From Actinobacteria bacterium HGW-Actinobacteria-6 (GTDB taxonomy: Bacteria; Actinomycetota; Coriobacteriia; Anaerosomatales; Anaerosomataceae), in the NCBI GenBank assembly GCA_002841295.1, contig PHEU01000001.1, positions 118,414-182,413 on the forward strand: a stretch of 64,000 bases of DNA, written 5' to 3'. Position 1 is the first letter of the stretch; each line of letters opens with the position of its first letter. The notes under the pieces were generated by a model that saw only the letters and a list, made by a program, of their open reading frames with translations, did no database searches and was not told the DNA's origin. Positions 46,709 through 56,191 of this stretch are shown here, one piece after another. A program made the translations under genes and the position numbers.

Positions 46709-47077
46709 CTAGCGGCTCTCCTCCCACTCTTTGCATGCGATGCACAACTCAGCAGCTGGCATGGCCTCAAGGCGCTCAGGTTGAATCGCCTTCTCACACC
46801 GGCTGCAAACACCGTAGGTGCCGGATTCCATGCGAACGAGAGCCGCATCAACTTGCTCGAGCGTGTCCTTGGCATTGCCCTCGAGTGTCATGTCGAGTTC
46901 ACGAGAGAACGTCGCGGATCCCTGATCGGCCATGTGGTCACGGTAGTTATTCTCCCCGGAGACGTCCGAGAGTGTCTCATGCCCGTCGCGCTCGTACTCC
47001 GCGATCTCCGCAAGGAGGCGCTCGCGCTCAGCACTGAGCGCGTCTTTGAGGACAGTGAGCGTCCTTTCGTTAAGCAT
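46709..47077 (-). CDS. TraR/DksA-type zinc finger protein
   Basis: A 122-residue protein with a helical N-terminal region (LTVLKDALSAERERLLAEIAEYE) and a C4 zinc finger near the end (CSRCEKAI and CIACKEW). Such proteins bind the RNA polymerase secondary channel or act as stress regulators. The ATG at 47077 has GGGAGG five bases upstream; the longer frame to 47143 runs through the ileS terminator. It is typically found between ileS and lspA in Gram-positive genomes. Confidence 0.88.
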   Translation of the reverse strand: MLNERTLTVLKDALSAERERLLAEIAEYERDGHETLSDVSGENNYRDHMADQGSATFSRELDMTLEGNAKDTLEQVDAALVRMESGTYGVCSRCEKAIQPERLEAMPAAELCIACKEWEESR

Positions 47078-47112
47078 TACGACCTCCCTGATCCGAGGGG
47101 GTTTATCGAAAA

Positions 47113-47132
47113 GCGCCCCGTCAGGGGGGCGC
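47113..47132 (-). terminator. Terminator after ileS
   Basis: GCGCCCC/GGGGCGC (47132-47126 with 47119-47113) with a six-base loop, followed on the minus strand by TTTTCGATAAA. It lies about 80 bases past the ileS stop and 36 bases before the dksA-like start. Confidence 0.85.
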
Positions 47133-47211
47133 GCAGTGTACATGGTGAGTATACCACCGCATGCACGCCCCGAAGCAGAAGGTTAGCTCAGATTCTCGGC
47201 TACGATAATCG

Positions 47212-49983
47212 TTACGCCTGGCTGCGCAGTACCTCGGCGCAGCGCGCGCAAACACCCGGATTGTCAGCATCGGTGCCTAGCGAGCGGAAATTCCAGCAGC
47301 GCGGGCACTTCTCGCCCTCGGCAGAAAGCACCTCAACGGCGAGGTCCGCGCCATCGGCAACGGTCACGGCCGAGACGATCAGCATCTCGGCAAGCGACAC
47401 ATCGCCGCGAGCGCGAAGGACGACTGCCATCTCGGCAGGCGCTGTCACGACAACGCGCGCTTCCTGGCTCTTGCCGATAGATCCGGCGTTGCGGGCGTCT
47501 TCCAGCGCCTTCGTGACCACATCGCGGACTTCGAGGACGACCGCGTAGTCTGCACGAAGCGCCGAAGCCTGCTCGGCGGGAAGTTCAAATGTCGGCCATC
47601 CGGCGAGATGCACGCTCTTTGCACCCTCGCGCAGCGACTCCGGCATGAACTGCCATACCTCCTCGGTCGTGAAGGAGAGAACCGGCGCCATGAGGCGGAC
47701 CAGGGTGCGAAGCACCTCGGCGATCACGGTCTGCGCGCTGCGACGGCCGAGGGAATCGGCGGCATCCGCGTAGAGGCGGTCTTTGATGACGTCAAGGTAG
47801 AACGACGAGAGGTCCGTCACGCAGTAGCCATAGATGGCGTGGTAGACCTGGTGGAACTTCCAGTCGTCGTACGACTTGGTGACGCGGGTGGAGAGATCGG
47901 CCAGCGCCGCGAGCGCGTGGCGGTCAAGCTCGGGCATGTCGTCCCAGGCAACTACGGTCTCCGGATCGAAGTCTGCCAGGTTCGAGAGCAGGAAGCGGAA
48001 CGTGTTCCGGATACGGCGATACGCCTCGCTGGTGCGCTCGATGATCTCATCGGAGACGGACACGTCTTGCGAATAGTCGGACGCGGCGGTCCACAGACGC
48101 ACGATATCTGCGCCGTATTTGGCCACGATGTCGAGTGGCGAGACCACATTGCCGAGCGACTTGCTCATCTTGCGTCCGTCGCCGCTCACGATGAAGCCAT
48201 GCGTAAGGACGGTCTTGAAGGGAGCCTCGTCGTAAACGCCGACCGAAGTGAGCAAGGACGACTGGAACCAACCACGATGCTGGTCGGAACCTTCGAGATA
48301 GAGGTCCGCGGGGAAATGCAGCTCAGGACGCGCACCGAGCACGCTTGTGTGCGAACAACCGGACTCGAACCAGACGTCGACGATGTCAGTCTCAGGCTTG
48401 AGCTCGGTAGAGCCGCAGCGCCCGCATGATGTGCCTGCGGGTAGGTACTCCGACGGCGCCTTGGTGAACCATGCGTCGGCGCCCTCCTCGGCAAAGAGCT
48501 TCTCTACCGCGGCAAACGTGTCATCGGTTGCGACGGTCTCGCCACAAGTGGCGCACTCGAAGACCGGAATCGGCACGCCCCACGCGCGCTGGCGGCTGAT
48601 GCACCAGTCAGGACGGTCGGTGACCATGGAGTTGATGCGGTTGACGCTCCAGGCGGGAACCCACTCGACGCCCTGGATCGCCTTGAGCGCAGAATCACGC
48701 AGTCCCTTGTCGTCCATAGAGATGAACCACTGCTCGGTCGCACGGAAGATGACCGGCTTCTTGCAGCGCCAGCAATGCGGGTAACTATGCGAGTTCGTGC
48801 TTGCCGAGACAAGCACGCCGCGCTCGCGGAGCCACTCGATGATGAGCGGGTTCGCCTTCTCGACGTGCATGCCTTCAAAGGGTCCACCGCCGATGTCGAA
48901 GACGCCGTTGTCGTTCACGGGCATGGGCATCGGGAGTCCGAACTTCACGCCAACGAGGTAGTCATCCTCGCCGTGACCGGGAGCGGTATGGACCGCACCG
49001 GTACCGGTCGTGAGTTCGACGTGATCGCCTGTGATGATGACGCCAGTGCTCTCGGTGTGAATCGGCAGCGAGTACGTGAGGCCCTCGAGCTCTGAGCCCT
49101 TCACCTTCGGCGGCAGAACCTCGTACGACTCCCAGCCGGCGACTTTCGCCACAGCTTCTACGAGCGCCTCGGCCATGACGAGCACTTCGCCATCGACCTT
49201 CACGCCAACGTAATCCGCGCTTGAGGCAAGCGTGACGGCAACGTTCGCCGGTAGCGTCCAAGGCGTGGTTGTCCAGATGAGCACCGAGGTCGGTAGACCC
49301 TCGGCCACCCACGCGGCAGGCGCTTCTGTGAAGTTGAACTTCACGTAGATGCTTGGGGAGTCGATGTCGTGGTACTCGATCTCGGCCTCAGCAAGGGCGG
49401 TCTTGCAGCGGTAACACCAGTGAATCGGCTTGCTGCCCTTGTAGACCATGCCGCGACGGTAAAGCTCAGCAAAAACCCGAACGTCACCAGCCTCGTAGCT
49501 GTGGTTGAGGGTGAGGTACGGGTTCTCAAAGTCCCCACGAACGCCGAGGCGCTTGAACTCATCGCCCTGGATCTTCACGAACTCAAGCGCGTACTCACGG
49601 CAGAGCGTTCTCAGCTCGGCCTGAGAGGTTTCCTTCATCTTGTTGGGGCCGAGGTTCTTCTCGACCTGATGCTCGATCGGCTGACCGTGGCAATCCCAAC
49701 CCGGGACGTACGGCGACCAGAAGCCGCGCATCGTCTTGTACTTGACGATGAGGTCCTTGAACACCTTGTTGAACGCGGTGCCCATGTGAATGTGGCCGTT
49801 GGCGTATGGAGGACCGTCATGCAGGATGAACGTGGGGCCGCCTTCGTTCGCCTCAAGCGAGCGACGGTAGATATCCATCTCGTCCCAGAAACGAAGCCAC
49901 TCAGGCTCGCGCTGCGAAAGATTCGCGCGCATCGGGAACTCCGTCTGCGGAAGGTTCATCGTCTGCTTGAAGTCGTTGCTCAC
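47212..49983 (-). CDS. ileS: Isoleucyl-tRNA synthetase
   Basis: A 923-residue class I synthetase charging tRNA-Ile. HIGH-type motif GHIHMG starting at His64, KMSKS at 605-609, editing CP1 domain in between (TTTPWTLPANVAV), anticodon-binding helices after residue 640 and a C-terminal zinc finger (CPRCWNFR, then CARC). The GTG at 49983 has GAGG ten bases upstream and lies just past the T-box terminator. An in-frame ATG at 49959 is an alternative. Expression is under the T-box at 50012-50266. Confidence 0.97.
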   Translation of the reverse strand: MSNDFKQTMNLPQTEFPMRANLSQREPEWLRFWDEMDIYRRSLEANEGGPTFILHDGPPYANGHIHMGTAFNKVFKDLIVKYKTMRGFWSPYVPGWDCHGQPIEHQVEKNLGPNKMKETSQAELRTLCREYALEFVKIQGDEFKRLGVRGDFENPYLTLNHSYEAGDVRVFAELYRRGMVYKGSKPIHWCYRCKTALAEAEIEYHDIDSPSIYVKFNFTEAPAAWVAEGLPTSVLIWTTTPWTLPANVAVTLASSADYVGVKVDGEVLVMAEALVEAVAKVAGWESYEVLPPKVKGSELEGLTYSLPIHTESTGVIITGDHVELTTGTGAVHTAPGHGEDDYLVGVKFGLPMPMPVNDNGVFDIGGGPFEGMHVEKANPLIIEWLRERGVLVSASTNSHSYPHCWRCKKPVIFRATEQWFISMDDKGLRDSALKAIQGVEWVPAWSVNRINSMVTDRPDWCISRQRAWGVPIPVFECATCGETVATDDTFAAVEKLFAEEGADAWFTKAPSEYLPAGTSCGRCGSTELKPETDIVDVWFESGCSHTSVLGARPELHFPADLYLEGSDQHRGWFQSSLLTSVGVYDEAPFKTVLTHGFIVSGDGRKMSKSLGNVVSPLDIVAKYGADIVRLWTAASDYSQDVSVSDEIIERTSEAYRRIRNTFRFLLSNLADFDPETVVAWDDMPELDRHALAALADLSTRVTKSYDDWKFHQVYHAIYGYCVTDLSSFYLDVIKDRLYADAADSLGRRSAQTVIAEVLRTLVRLMAPVLSFTTEEVWQFMPESLREGAKSVHLAGWPTFELPAEQASALRADYAVVLEVRDVVTKALEDARNAGSIGKSQEARVVVTAPAEMAVVLRARGDVSLAEMLIVSAVTVADGADLAVEVLSAEGEKCPRCWNFRSLGTDADNPGVCARCAEVLRSQA

Positions 49984-50011
49984 GATTTCAGATCCTCTCA
50001 CGTTCAGTCGC

Positions 50012-50266
50012 CGAAAATAGAAAACACGCCCGCCCCTACCTGGGACGAAGCGCGTCTGCACCCCGCGATACCACCCAGCTTGCCGAGGCCAGTGAAGGCC
50101 CGTCGCCACTCGGTTGCCCTGTACCGGGAGCACCCGTCGGAGTCTACTGGGCGCATGCGCCGTTCGGTCCGAGGCTCCGAGGTGATCTTCGGCTGAGTCC
50201 TCCTCACGGGCTTCCACTGTCCCCGCTCGCTTGTGAGGTGGTGCGCTCGCCTACTCGTCCTCGTCA
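50012..50266 (-). promoter_or_regulatory. T-box riboswitch of ileS (tRNA-Ile sensing)
   Basis: On the minus strand, Stem I begins near GACGAGGACGAGTAGGCGAGC (50265-50245). It contains the distal AGCGAGCGGGGACAGTGGAAG block and the specifier ATC (50186-50184) in the usual GAAG-ATC-ACCTCGGAGCC setting. The T-box itself is TGGGTGGTATCGCG (50077-50064), whose TGGT pairs with the tRNA ACCA end. The antiterminator pairs CTGGG (50078-50074) with CCCAG (50044-50040). The competing terminator uses GACGCGCTTCGTCCC (50056-50042) with GGGGCGGGCGTG (50036-50025), followed by TTTTCTATTTT. Confidence 0.93.
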
Positions 50267-50308
50267 AAGCCAACATCTGCGCCGCCACATGCAACGGCGG
50301 TAGCGCCG

Positions 50309-50338
50309 ATACTACCGCACGTCACGAAGGCGGGTCAA
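50309..50338 (-). promoter_or_regulatory. Promoter candidate of the ileS T-box transcript
   Basis: TTGACC (50338-50333), an 18-base spacer and TAGTAT (50314-50309) match vegetative boxes at five and four of six positions. RNA would start near 50302, about 35 bases before Stem I. Confidence 0.55.
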
Positions 50339-50355
50339 CGATTCAGGCGAGTTCG

Positions 50356-50622
50356 TCACTCGCCAATCCCGAGCACCGTCTCAGTGGCCGCCTGCTCAAG
50401 ACCGTCTACCTCCACGGTCTTATGCCGTGACGTTTCTCCCCGCGTCACGAGCACTGCACTCTTCGGCACACCCAATGCTTTCGAGAGCAGCTTGCATACT
50501 GCTGCGTTCGCCTTGCCGTCCTCAGGCGGTGCGGTCACCCTCAGAAGCAACTCACCCCCACGCCAGCCGGATATCTCATTCCGGCCTGACTTGGGGGTGA
50601 CGTAAACGTGCAGTGTTGCCAT
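50356..50622 (-). CDS. DUF167 (YggU family) protein
   Basis: An 88-residue small alpha/beta protein with the DUF167 core: PKSGRNEISGW, then TAPPEDGKANAAVCKLLSKAL and VLVTRGETSRHKTVEV. Molecular function is unknown. It commonly sits near yggT, proC and divIVA in division-linked clusters, as here. The start ATG at 50622 is eight bases after the divIVA stop and has no strong ribosome site, so coupling is likely. It is the last gene of the division unit before the ileS promoter. Confidence 0.9.
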   Translation of the reverse strand: MATLHVYVTPKSGRNEISGWRGGELLLRVTAPPEDGKANAAVCKLLSKALGVPKSAVLVTRGETSRHKTVEVDGLEQAATETVLGIGE

Positions 50623-50630
50623 GAGGCGTG

Positions 50631-51461
50631 CTAGTCGATCTCCTCGATATCCACATCATCCTCGCGCTCGCCGATCGAGCCAAAGTCCATCGTGAACTCG
50701 GGGGCGTCGAGGAGCACCGGCTCCTCCATCGGGAGCTCAGGAGTTCCGACTTCGCCAAGCTGCAAACCCTGAACGAACCCGGAGGCCGGCGGTTCGATGG
50801 GCTGTGTGATCTGCTGCTTCGGTGCAGGCGCGGGTGCGGGCTTTGGAATGGGAGTCCCATTGAGCTGCGACTCTACTGCAGCGGCATACGACGGCAACGG
50901 CGGCGCCGCTACGGGCGCAAAGGACGACGCCTCAGGTGCAACAGGAGCCGCCATCACCTCGACGTCACCCACAACGCCGGCGTCGGTCTGTCCGGTGAGC
51001 ACCTGAACGTCATCGGAAAGCGGAATCTCGCCAAGATTGCGCACGTGATCCTCAAGCAGCGACCGGAACCTCGCGCGGAAGTCCTCCTCTGCGGCCTTGA
51101 TCCGCATGAGCTCACCCTGCGTCTTCTGCTTCTGCTGCAGCGCGTTATGGATGATCTCCTTCGCCTTGACCTCGGCGTCCTTCAGGACGACCTCAGCCTC
51201 ATGCAGCGACTTCGCAATAATATCTTCGGCAGACTTCTGCGCCGAGACAAGCGTGTTGTGAAGCGTGCGCTCCATGTCCTGGTACGCCTTGACCTTCTCT
51301 TCGATCGTTTCCATGCGCTCGCTCAAGTCGATGTTCTCCTTGAACAGGCGCTCAAGCTCATCTGCGACCTGGTCGAGGAACGCATCAACCTCTGCTTCGT
51401 TGTAGCCGCGCAGCGAGCGGCCGAATTCCTTGTGGTGAATATCGAGCGGGGTGAGTTTCAT
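50631..51461 (-). CDS. divIVA: DivIVA-family polar growth/division protein
   Basis: A 276-residue cytoplasmic protein. The N-terminal DivIVA domain (LTPLDIHHKEFGRSLRGYNEAEVDAFLD type) binds curved membrane, and a long coiled coil (about 30-145) follows. The C-terminal half (about 160-276) is Pro/Ala-rich and acidic. In Actinobacteria DivIVA recruits polar growth or division proteins. The ATG at 51461 has AAGGA eight bases upstream. It lies 45 bases after yggT in the conserved sepF-proC-yggT-divIVA order. Confidence 0.94.
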   Translation of the reverse strand: MKLTPLDIHHKEFGRSLRGYNEAEVDAFLDQVADELERLFKENIDLSERMETIEEKVKAYQDMERTLHNTLVSAQKSAEDIIAKSLHEAEVVLKDAEVKAKEIIHNALQQKQKTQGELMRIKAAEEDFRARFRSLLEDHVRNLGEIPLSDDVQVLTGQTDAGVVGDVEVMAAPVAPEASSFAPVAAPPLPSYAAAVESQLNGTPIPKPAPAPAPKQQITQPIEPPASGFVQGLQLGEVGTPELPMEEPVLLDAPEFTMDFGSIGEREDDVDIEEID

Positions 51462-51506
51462 CGGTCGAATCCTTCCGAACCGTCAGAGTCCTACTTCACC
51501 AGTAGT

Positions 51507-51752
51507 CTAACCAAAAAGGAGCTGCGTGAGTAACCTCAGTACAAGGATGGCCACAATCGGCGAAAAGTCAAAGCCGCCCATCTGTGGAACGATGCGCCTG
51601 AAGATCCCGACGTATGGCTCACAGATCTGTCCAAGTACCCGGTAGATATCGTAGATGATTCCGGTCGGACGAAACCAAGACATGATCACGTACGCGATGA
51701 TGCAGAACTCGTAGAACGAGACGATGCTCAGCGCAAGACTTCTAAGTGACAT
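51507..51752 (-). CDS. YggT-family membrane protein
   Basis: An 81-residue protein with two hydrophobic segments and the YggT marks IAYVIMSWFRP and CEPYVGIFRRIVPQMGGFDFSPIVAI. Its role is unknown but tied by context to division and envelope biogenesis. The ATG at 51752 directly follows the proC stop. It is distinct from the YggT-like protein of the stress cluster at 4728-5135. Confidence 0.92.
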   Translation of the reverse strand: MSLRSLALSIVSFYEFCIIAYVIMSWFRPTGIIYDIYRVLGQICEPYVGIFRRIVPQMGGFDFSPIVAILVLRLLTQLLFG

Positions 51753-52568
51753 CTACGAACCCAGCTCCTTTGAACGCCGCACGGCGGCGGCTACGGCATC
51801 GAACACGCCCGAACGCAATCCGCTCGCCTCGAGCGCTTCAATGGCAGCGATCGTCGTGCCGCCAGGGCTTGAGACCGCGTCGATGATGACTTCCGGATGT
51901 GTGTCGGTGCGCTCGATGAGCTCAACGGTACCGCGAAGCGTTTGGAGAGCCAGTGCCTGCGCTACATCGCGCGAGAGGCCCTGCCGCACACCAGCTCGTG
52001 CGAGCGCATCCACGAAGAGCGCAACGTATGCAGGTCCTGAACCCGAGATCGCGCTCGCAGCGTCTTGCTGACGCTCGTCTATCACGATCGCCCGGCCAAG
52101 CGCTTCGAACATCTCGCGAACCGTCTCGGTCTGCGTAGGCGTGGCCTCGCTACCAGCTGAAACGACGCTCATCCCCTGCCCGACCATCGCAGGCGTGTTC
52201 GGCATCACGCGGACGACGGCTGTGTTCGCCTCAAGAAGCGACTCGATGCGCGCGGTCGTGATGCCTGCCGCGATCGAAACGACGATGGCGTCGGCGGGAA
52301 TCTCGGCCGAGAGGTGCGCAACCACTGCATCGATAACCTGCGGCTTCACCGCAAGGATGATGACGTCGGCGTTCGCTACGGCATCGTGGCCGTCGGCGAC
52401 GGTAGCGACACCATGCGCCGAGAATACCTCGGCACGCTCGGCGCTCGGGTCAGCGACCGTGATGTCTGCCGCATCGACAAAGCCCACGGCAAGAAGACCG
52501 GCAACGATTGCTTCGCCCATCTTGCCGCCACCTATGACTGCGATACGCTTCCCTGACATGGCGCTCAC
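51753..52568 (-). CDS. proC: Pyrroline-5-carboxylate reductase
   Basis: A 271-residue NADPH enzyme for the last step of proline synthesis. Rossmann motif IAVIGGGKMGEAIVAGLL, AVKPQVIDAVVAHL, VRVMPNTPAMVGQGMSV and the catalytic-domain ISGSGPAYVALFVDAL. The GTG at 52568 overlaps the sepF stop as GTGA; an ATG three codons later is possible. The location next to sepF and yggT is conserved. Confidence 0.95.
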   Translation of the reverse strand: MSAMSGKRIAVIGGGKMGEAIVAGLLAVGFVDAADITVADPSAERAEVFSAHGVATVADGHDAVANADVIILAVKPQVIDAVVAHLSAEIPADAIVVSIAAGITTARIESLLEANTAVVRVMPNTPAMVGQGMSVVSAGSEATPTQTETVREMFEALGRAIVIDERQQDAASAISGSGPAYVALFVDALARAGVRQGLSRDVAQALALQTLRGTVELIERTDTHPEVIIDAVSSPGGTTIAAIEALEASGLRSGVFDAVAAAVRRSKELGS

Positions 52569-53104
52569 GCGTTCGGGTCGAATAGACCCTTATCGCGGAG
52601 AACGCGACGCTGCTCGGCGGAGACTTCGACGTTCGCGGGTGTCAGCATGAAGACCTTCTCGGAGACCTTCTGAAGCCCACCATTAAGGCCATAAGAAAGG
52701 CCAGAGGCAAAGTCGATGAGACGGCGAGACAGCTCTGGGTCGCTCATTGAAAGGTTCATGATCACCGGCACACCGAGCTTGAATCGGTCGGCGATAGCCT
52801 GCGCTTCGGAGAACGCACGCGGCTCGACGATGTGCATCTTCACCTGCGGTACAGCCTGCATACCCGGGCCGGGAGTCGGCTCCCCGTACGACGAGCGCGA
52901 TGATGCCCTGGTCGCACGATCAAGATCGGGCTCACGGTTCACGCGCCGCACCGGTGACGGATCGCCGGTATCGTACGGGTTCCGGTACGCGGGCGCCGGG
53001 TCATAACCGTCGGCCTCGTCCGTGCCTTGTTCGTAATCCTCGTCGTCGTACTCGTCGTACTCGCCGAGCCCAAGCCGCGCCTTGATCGATTGCCACACGC
53101 CCAC
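52565..53104 (-). CDS. sepF: SepF, FtsZ membrane anchor
   Basis: A 179-residue protein. A short amphipathic helix at the N-terminus (MGVWQSIKARLGL) binds membrane, and a disordered acidic linker (15-85) follows. The globular SepF domain (about 90-170; KMHIVEPRAFSEAQAIADRF, NLSMSDPELSRRLIDFASG) polymerises and binds the FtsZ tail. No FtsA is in this cluster, so SepF is probably the main FtsZ anchor, as in other Actinobacteria. GTG start at 53104 with GAGGAG upstream. Confidence 0.95.
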   Translation of the reverse strand: MGVWQSIKARLGLGEYDEYDDEDYEQGTDEADGYDPAPAYRNPYDTGDPSPVRRVNREPDLDRATRASSRSSYGEPTPGPGMQAVPQVKMHIVEPRAFSEAQAIADRFKLGVPVIMNLSMSDPELSRRLIDFASGLSYGLNGGLQKVSEKVFMLTPANVEVSAEQRRVLRDKGLFDPNA

Positions 53105-53131
53105 GGTCGTCTCCTCGCGCGCTCGTCGGGT

Positions 53132-53809
53132 CTACCGGCCGAAGATGGCCCGTCCCACCCGGATGATCGTTGAACCTTCTTCGATGGCGACCTTGTAGTC
53201 GTTGGTCATTCCCATCGACAGATCAGTTAGTTCTATGCCATTGAACCGCATCGAAGCGAGCGAGGCAAAGAGGAGCGCCGTGTCCCGGAACACCCACCTC
53301 ACGTCTTCGGGCTTGCCGAACGGAGCAATCGTCATCAACCCTCGCACGCGAACCCCGGGCATCTCAAGTGATGCACGGAGCGCTTCCTCGGCTTCCTCGG
53401 GCAGCATTCCATGCTTGCTCTGCTCACCCGAGATGTTCACCTGCAGGAGCACGTCTTGCACGATTCCGTGAGCTTCGGCGACGCGATCGATGTGCTCCAG
53501 CAATCGCAGCGACTCCACTGAGTGAATCAAGTGGGCGCGCCCAACGACATCTTTGACCTTGTTGGTCTGCAGCGTGCCGATGAAGTGCCACCGAACATCA
53601 GGGAACAGTCCGTACTTCCCGAGGAACTCCTGAACGCGATTCTCACCAAAATCAACACACCCAGCCGAGACGGCCCGGCGGACCTCGGTGATGCCTACGT
53701 TCTTGGTGACTGCAACGACAGTGATCTCGTCCGGGTCGCGGTCCGCGGCATCAGCGGCGTCACGCACCGCTGAACAGACTGCTACGTATCGCTCGGCGAT
53801 TGCACTCAA
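53132..53809 (-). CDS. yggS: Pyridoxal-phosphate homeostasis protein (YggS/PLPBP family)
   Basis: A 225-residue PLP-binding barrel protein. The PLP Lys is Lys36 in VVAVTKNV; other marks are DFGENRVQEFLGKY, WHFIGTLQTNKVK, VNISGEQSKHG and the C-terminal DLSMGMTNDYKVAIEEGSTIIRVG. It balances PLP and amino-acid pools. The start is TTG 53809, seven bases after the phoU stop. In most Actinobacteria this gene follows pgeF directly; here the pst-phoU unit lies between. Confidence 0.93.
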   Translation of the reverse strand: MSAIAERYVAVCSAVRDAADAADRDPDEITVVAVTKNVGITEVRRAVSAGCVDFGENRVQEFLGKYGLFPDVRWHFIGTLQTNKVKDVVGRAHLIHSVESLRLLEHIDRVAEAHGIVQDVLLQVNISGEQSKHGMLPEEAEEALRASLEMPGVRVRGLMTIAPFGKPEDVRWVFRDTALLFASLASMRFNGIELTDLSMGMTNDYKVAIEEGSTIIRVGRAIFGR

Positions 53810-53815
53810 GTGCCC

Positions 53816-54478
53816 CTACGCCTCTTCTTCCTCGGCGGGTGCCTCGAACTGTCCGGTCACCATGTACGTGACTCTGTCACCGATATCGACGGCGTGGTCA
53901 GCAATGCGCTCCAGATAGCGTGATGCGAGCACCATCGAACTGGCCCACTCGATATCTTCTTCATCCTGCAGCCGCGCGAGTTCGCGGAAGAACTGCTTGA
54001 AGAGGTGATCGATCGGCTCATCCATGTCCTGGAGCCTCGCGGCGAGCTCGATATCCTTCTTGTCGAGCGACTCGAGCATGGCTTCAAGCACACGGTGCAC
54101 AAGGTTGCCCTGAGCCTGGATGAGGTCGTAAAGCGTCTGAGGGCCACGGCGCTCCGCAGTCCTGCGTGCAGCCTTGGCGATGTTGACGCCCAAGTCGCCC
54201 ATACGCTCGAAGTGCATCGAGATATAGCCGAGGGAGTGCAAAAGGCGCAGGTCTCGGGCAACCGGGAACTGCGTCGCTATGATCTCAAGCGAGTGCTCCT
54301 CGATGGCAAGACACCTGATATCGATGTCGTCGTCGCCAGCTATGACCTGCTCGGCAAGCTCGACATCCCCCTCAACAAGCGCCTTCACGGCCATGTGAGT
54401 CACGTCGACGATCGTGTGCCCGATGTCGAGCACGCTCGACTTGAGGTCCTTCAGTTCCTTGCGAAAGCTCTCGCGCAT
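53816..54478 (-). CDS. phoU: PhoU, phosphate signalling regulator
   Basis: A 220-residue protein of two three-helix bundles. Metal-binding motifs ARDLRLLHSLGYISMHFERMGD in the first and SRYLERIADHAVDIGDRV in the second half match the E/DXXXD signature. It links PstSCAB activity to the PhoR/PhoB-type response and represses phosphate uptake. No phoR or phoB gene is in the window. The ATG at 54478 has GGAG seven bases upstream. Confidence 0.95.
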   Translation of the reverse strand: MRESFRKELKDLKSSVLDIGHTIVDVTHMAVKALVEGDVELAEQVIAGDDDIDIRCLAIEEHSLEIIATQFPVARDLRLLHSLGYISMHFERMGDLGVNIAKAARRTAERRGPQTLYDLIQAQGNLVHRVLEAMLESLDKKDIELAARLQDMDEPIDHLFKQFFRELARLQDEEDIEWASSMVLASRYLERIADHAVDIGDRVTYMVTGQFEAPAEEEEA

Positions 54479-54533
54479 CGGGTGGCTCCACTTCAGATAG
54501 TTACGTTAGCTACCGGACGATTATAGCGTTTCC

Positions 54534-55358
54534 TTATCCGAAACGACCGGTGATGTAGTCCTCAGTCCGCTTGTCCTTCGGGCTGGTGAAGATCTCCGGA
54601 GTACGTCCGAACTCAACCAGCATCGCCGGCTCACCCATTACCTCCTGCAAGAAGAAGGCAGTGTCGTCGCTCACGCGCGCGGCCTGCTGCATGTTATGCG
54701 TGACGATGATGATCGTGACCGAGGACTTCAGCTCGGCCATAAGATCTTCGATCTTCTGAACGCTCGTAGGGTCGATAGCCGAGCACGGCTCGTCCATCAG
54801 CAAGACGTCAGGCTGTACCGCGAGCACACGCGCGATACACAGACGCTGCTGCTGCCCGCCAGAGAGCGTCAAACCTCCCCTGCCGAGAATGTCCTTGACC
54901 TCTTTCCAAACGTTCGCGCGCTTCAGAGACATCTCGACGACTTCGTCGAGTTCGGACTTCTTCTTCATGCCGTGCAGACGCGGCCCGTACGCCACGTTGT
55001 CGTAAATCGACATCGGGAACGGGTTCGGCTGCTGGAAGATCATGCCGATACGACGGCGAAGGTCGACGGGGTCGACGCCGGCCGCGTAGATGTCCTGACC
55101 ATCAAGGGTGATGAGTCCTTCAACCTTTGACCCGATGATGAGGTCATTCATGCGGTTGAAGCACCGGAGGAACGTTGACTTGCCACACCCGGACGGCCCG
55201 ATGAAAGCGGTGACAGCGTTCGCCTTGATGTCGCACGTGATGTCAGTGAGCGCCTGGAAGTCCCCATAGAAGAAATCCAGACCCTTGACGGCGATCTTCA
55301 CCGCCGCGTCCACCGGCGGCACAAAACCTGGTTCGTGCTCTGCGAGGGTGTGAGTCAT
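54534..55358 (-). CDS. pstB: Phosphate ABC transporter, ATP-binding protein
   Basis: A 274-residue ATPase. Walker [21 protein letters not shown]-loop [16 protein letters not shown], signature [17 protein letters not shown], Walker [14 protein letters not shown]. These are diagnostic for PstB. The start is ATG 55358, overlapping the pstA stop as ATGA with AGGAGG nine bases upstream; the frame further upstream lies inside pstA. phoU follows after 55 bases. Confidence 0.96.
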   Translation of the reverse strand: MTHTLAEHEPGFVPPVDAAVKIAVKGLDFFYGDFQALTDITCDIKANAVTAFIGPSGCGKSTFLRCFNRMNDLIIGSKVEGLITLDGQDIYAAGVDPVDLRRRIGMIFQQPNPFPMSIYDNVAYGPRLHGMKKKSELDEVVEMSLKRANVWKEVKDILGRGGLTLSGGQQQRLCIARVLAVQPDVLLMDEPCSAIDPTSVQKIEDLMAELKSSVTIIIVTHNMQQAARVSDDTAFFLQEVMGEPAMLVEFGRTPEIFTSPKDKRTEDYITGRFG

Positions 55359-56191
55359 CCCTGCATCCTCCTGTTTCTGCGGAGCAGCCATCTGGCCGAG
55401 AGGTTGAAGAACAAGATCATCGCCATGAGGAGCAGCGCAGTGCCGAACGCAGCCGGCAAGTTGATTCCCTCCATGGCCATCATGTACAGGTGTACGGTCA
55501 TCGAGCGACCGGGGTCTGTCGGGAGAACCGGCGTATTTATCATCGTACCCATCGTGAAGATGACAACAGCCGTTTCGCCAACCGCGCGGCCGGTCGCGAG
55601 AATAAGTCCGGTAATAATCCGAGGCATCGCGGCGGGAAGCACGATTCGGCTCACCGTCTGCCACTTGGTCGCGCCAAGGCCGTATGAACCCCACCGGATG
55701 TATCTGGGAACCGACCGGATGGCCTCTTCGGTAGTGCGCATGACGATCGGAAGCATCAAGAACGAGAGGGCGAACGCACCCGAGAGCACCGAGAACCCGA
55801 AGCCGAGCCCCTCAACGAAGAACGCGAGACCAAAGAGGCCCATGACGATAGAAGGTACACCGGCAAGCGTATCGGCTGCGAACCTGATGGTGCGCACAAG
55901 GCGTCCCTGAACCGCATACTCGGCAAGATACACCGCGGCCAGCACGGCGATGGGCGTCACGATGACCATAGCCAGGCCGGTGACGTAGAGCGTCGAAACG
56001 ATCATCGGCCAGATGCCGCCCTCGGCATTGACGCCATGGGGCTGGCCGAAGATGAACTCCGGGCTGATGTGTCCGATGCCGTTCACGAACACGTACAAGA
56101 TGACCGCGCCAAGTACGAAGACGGTGGTGAGCCCGGCGAACCAGAACACCGCAAGCGCGAGCGCGTTCGTCGTGCGCTTCATGTCTCTCAT
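55355..56191 (-). CDS. pstA: Phosphate ABC transporter permease PstA
   Basis: A 278-residue inner-membrane protein with six helices and the PstA signature [20 protein letters not shown] (membrane edge), then [16 protein letters not shown] and the EAA loop [22 protein letters not shown] that contacts PstB. It pairs with PstC. The ATG at 56191 overlaps the pstC stop as [13 protein letters not shown] start is consistent with the family. Confidence 0.94.
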   Translation of the reverse strand: MRDMKRTTNALALAVFWFAGLTTVFVLGAVILYVFVNGIGHISPEFIFGQPHGVNAEGGIWPMIVSTLYVTGLAMVIVTPIAVLAAVYLAEYAVQGRLVRTIRFAADTLAGVPSIVMGLFGLAFFVEGLGFGFSVLSGAFALSFLMLPIVMRTTEEAIRSVPRYIRWGSYGLGATKWQTVSRIVLPAAMPRIITGLILATGRAVGETAVVIFTMGTMINTPVLPTDPGRSMTVHLYMMAMEGINLPAAFGTALLLMAMILFFNLSARWLLRRNRRMQG

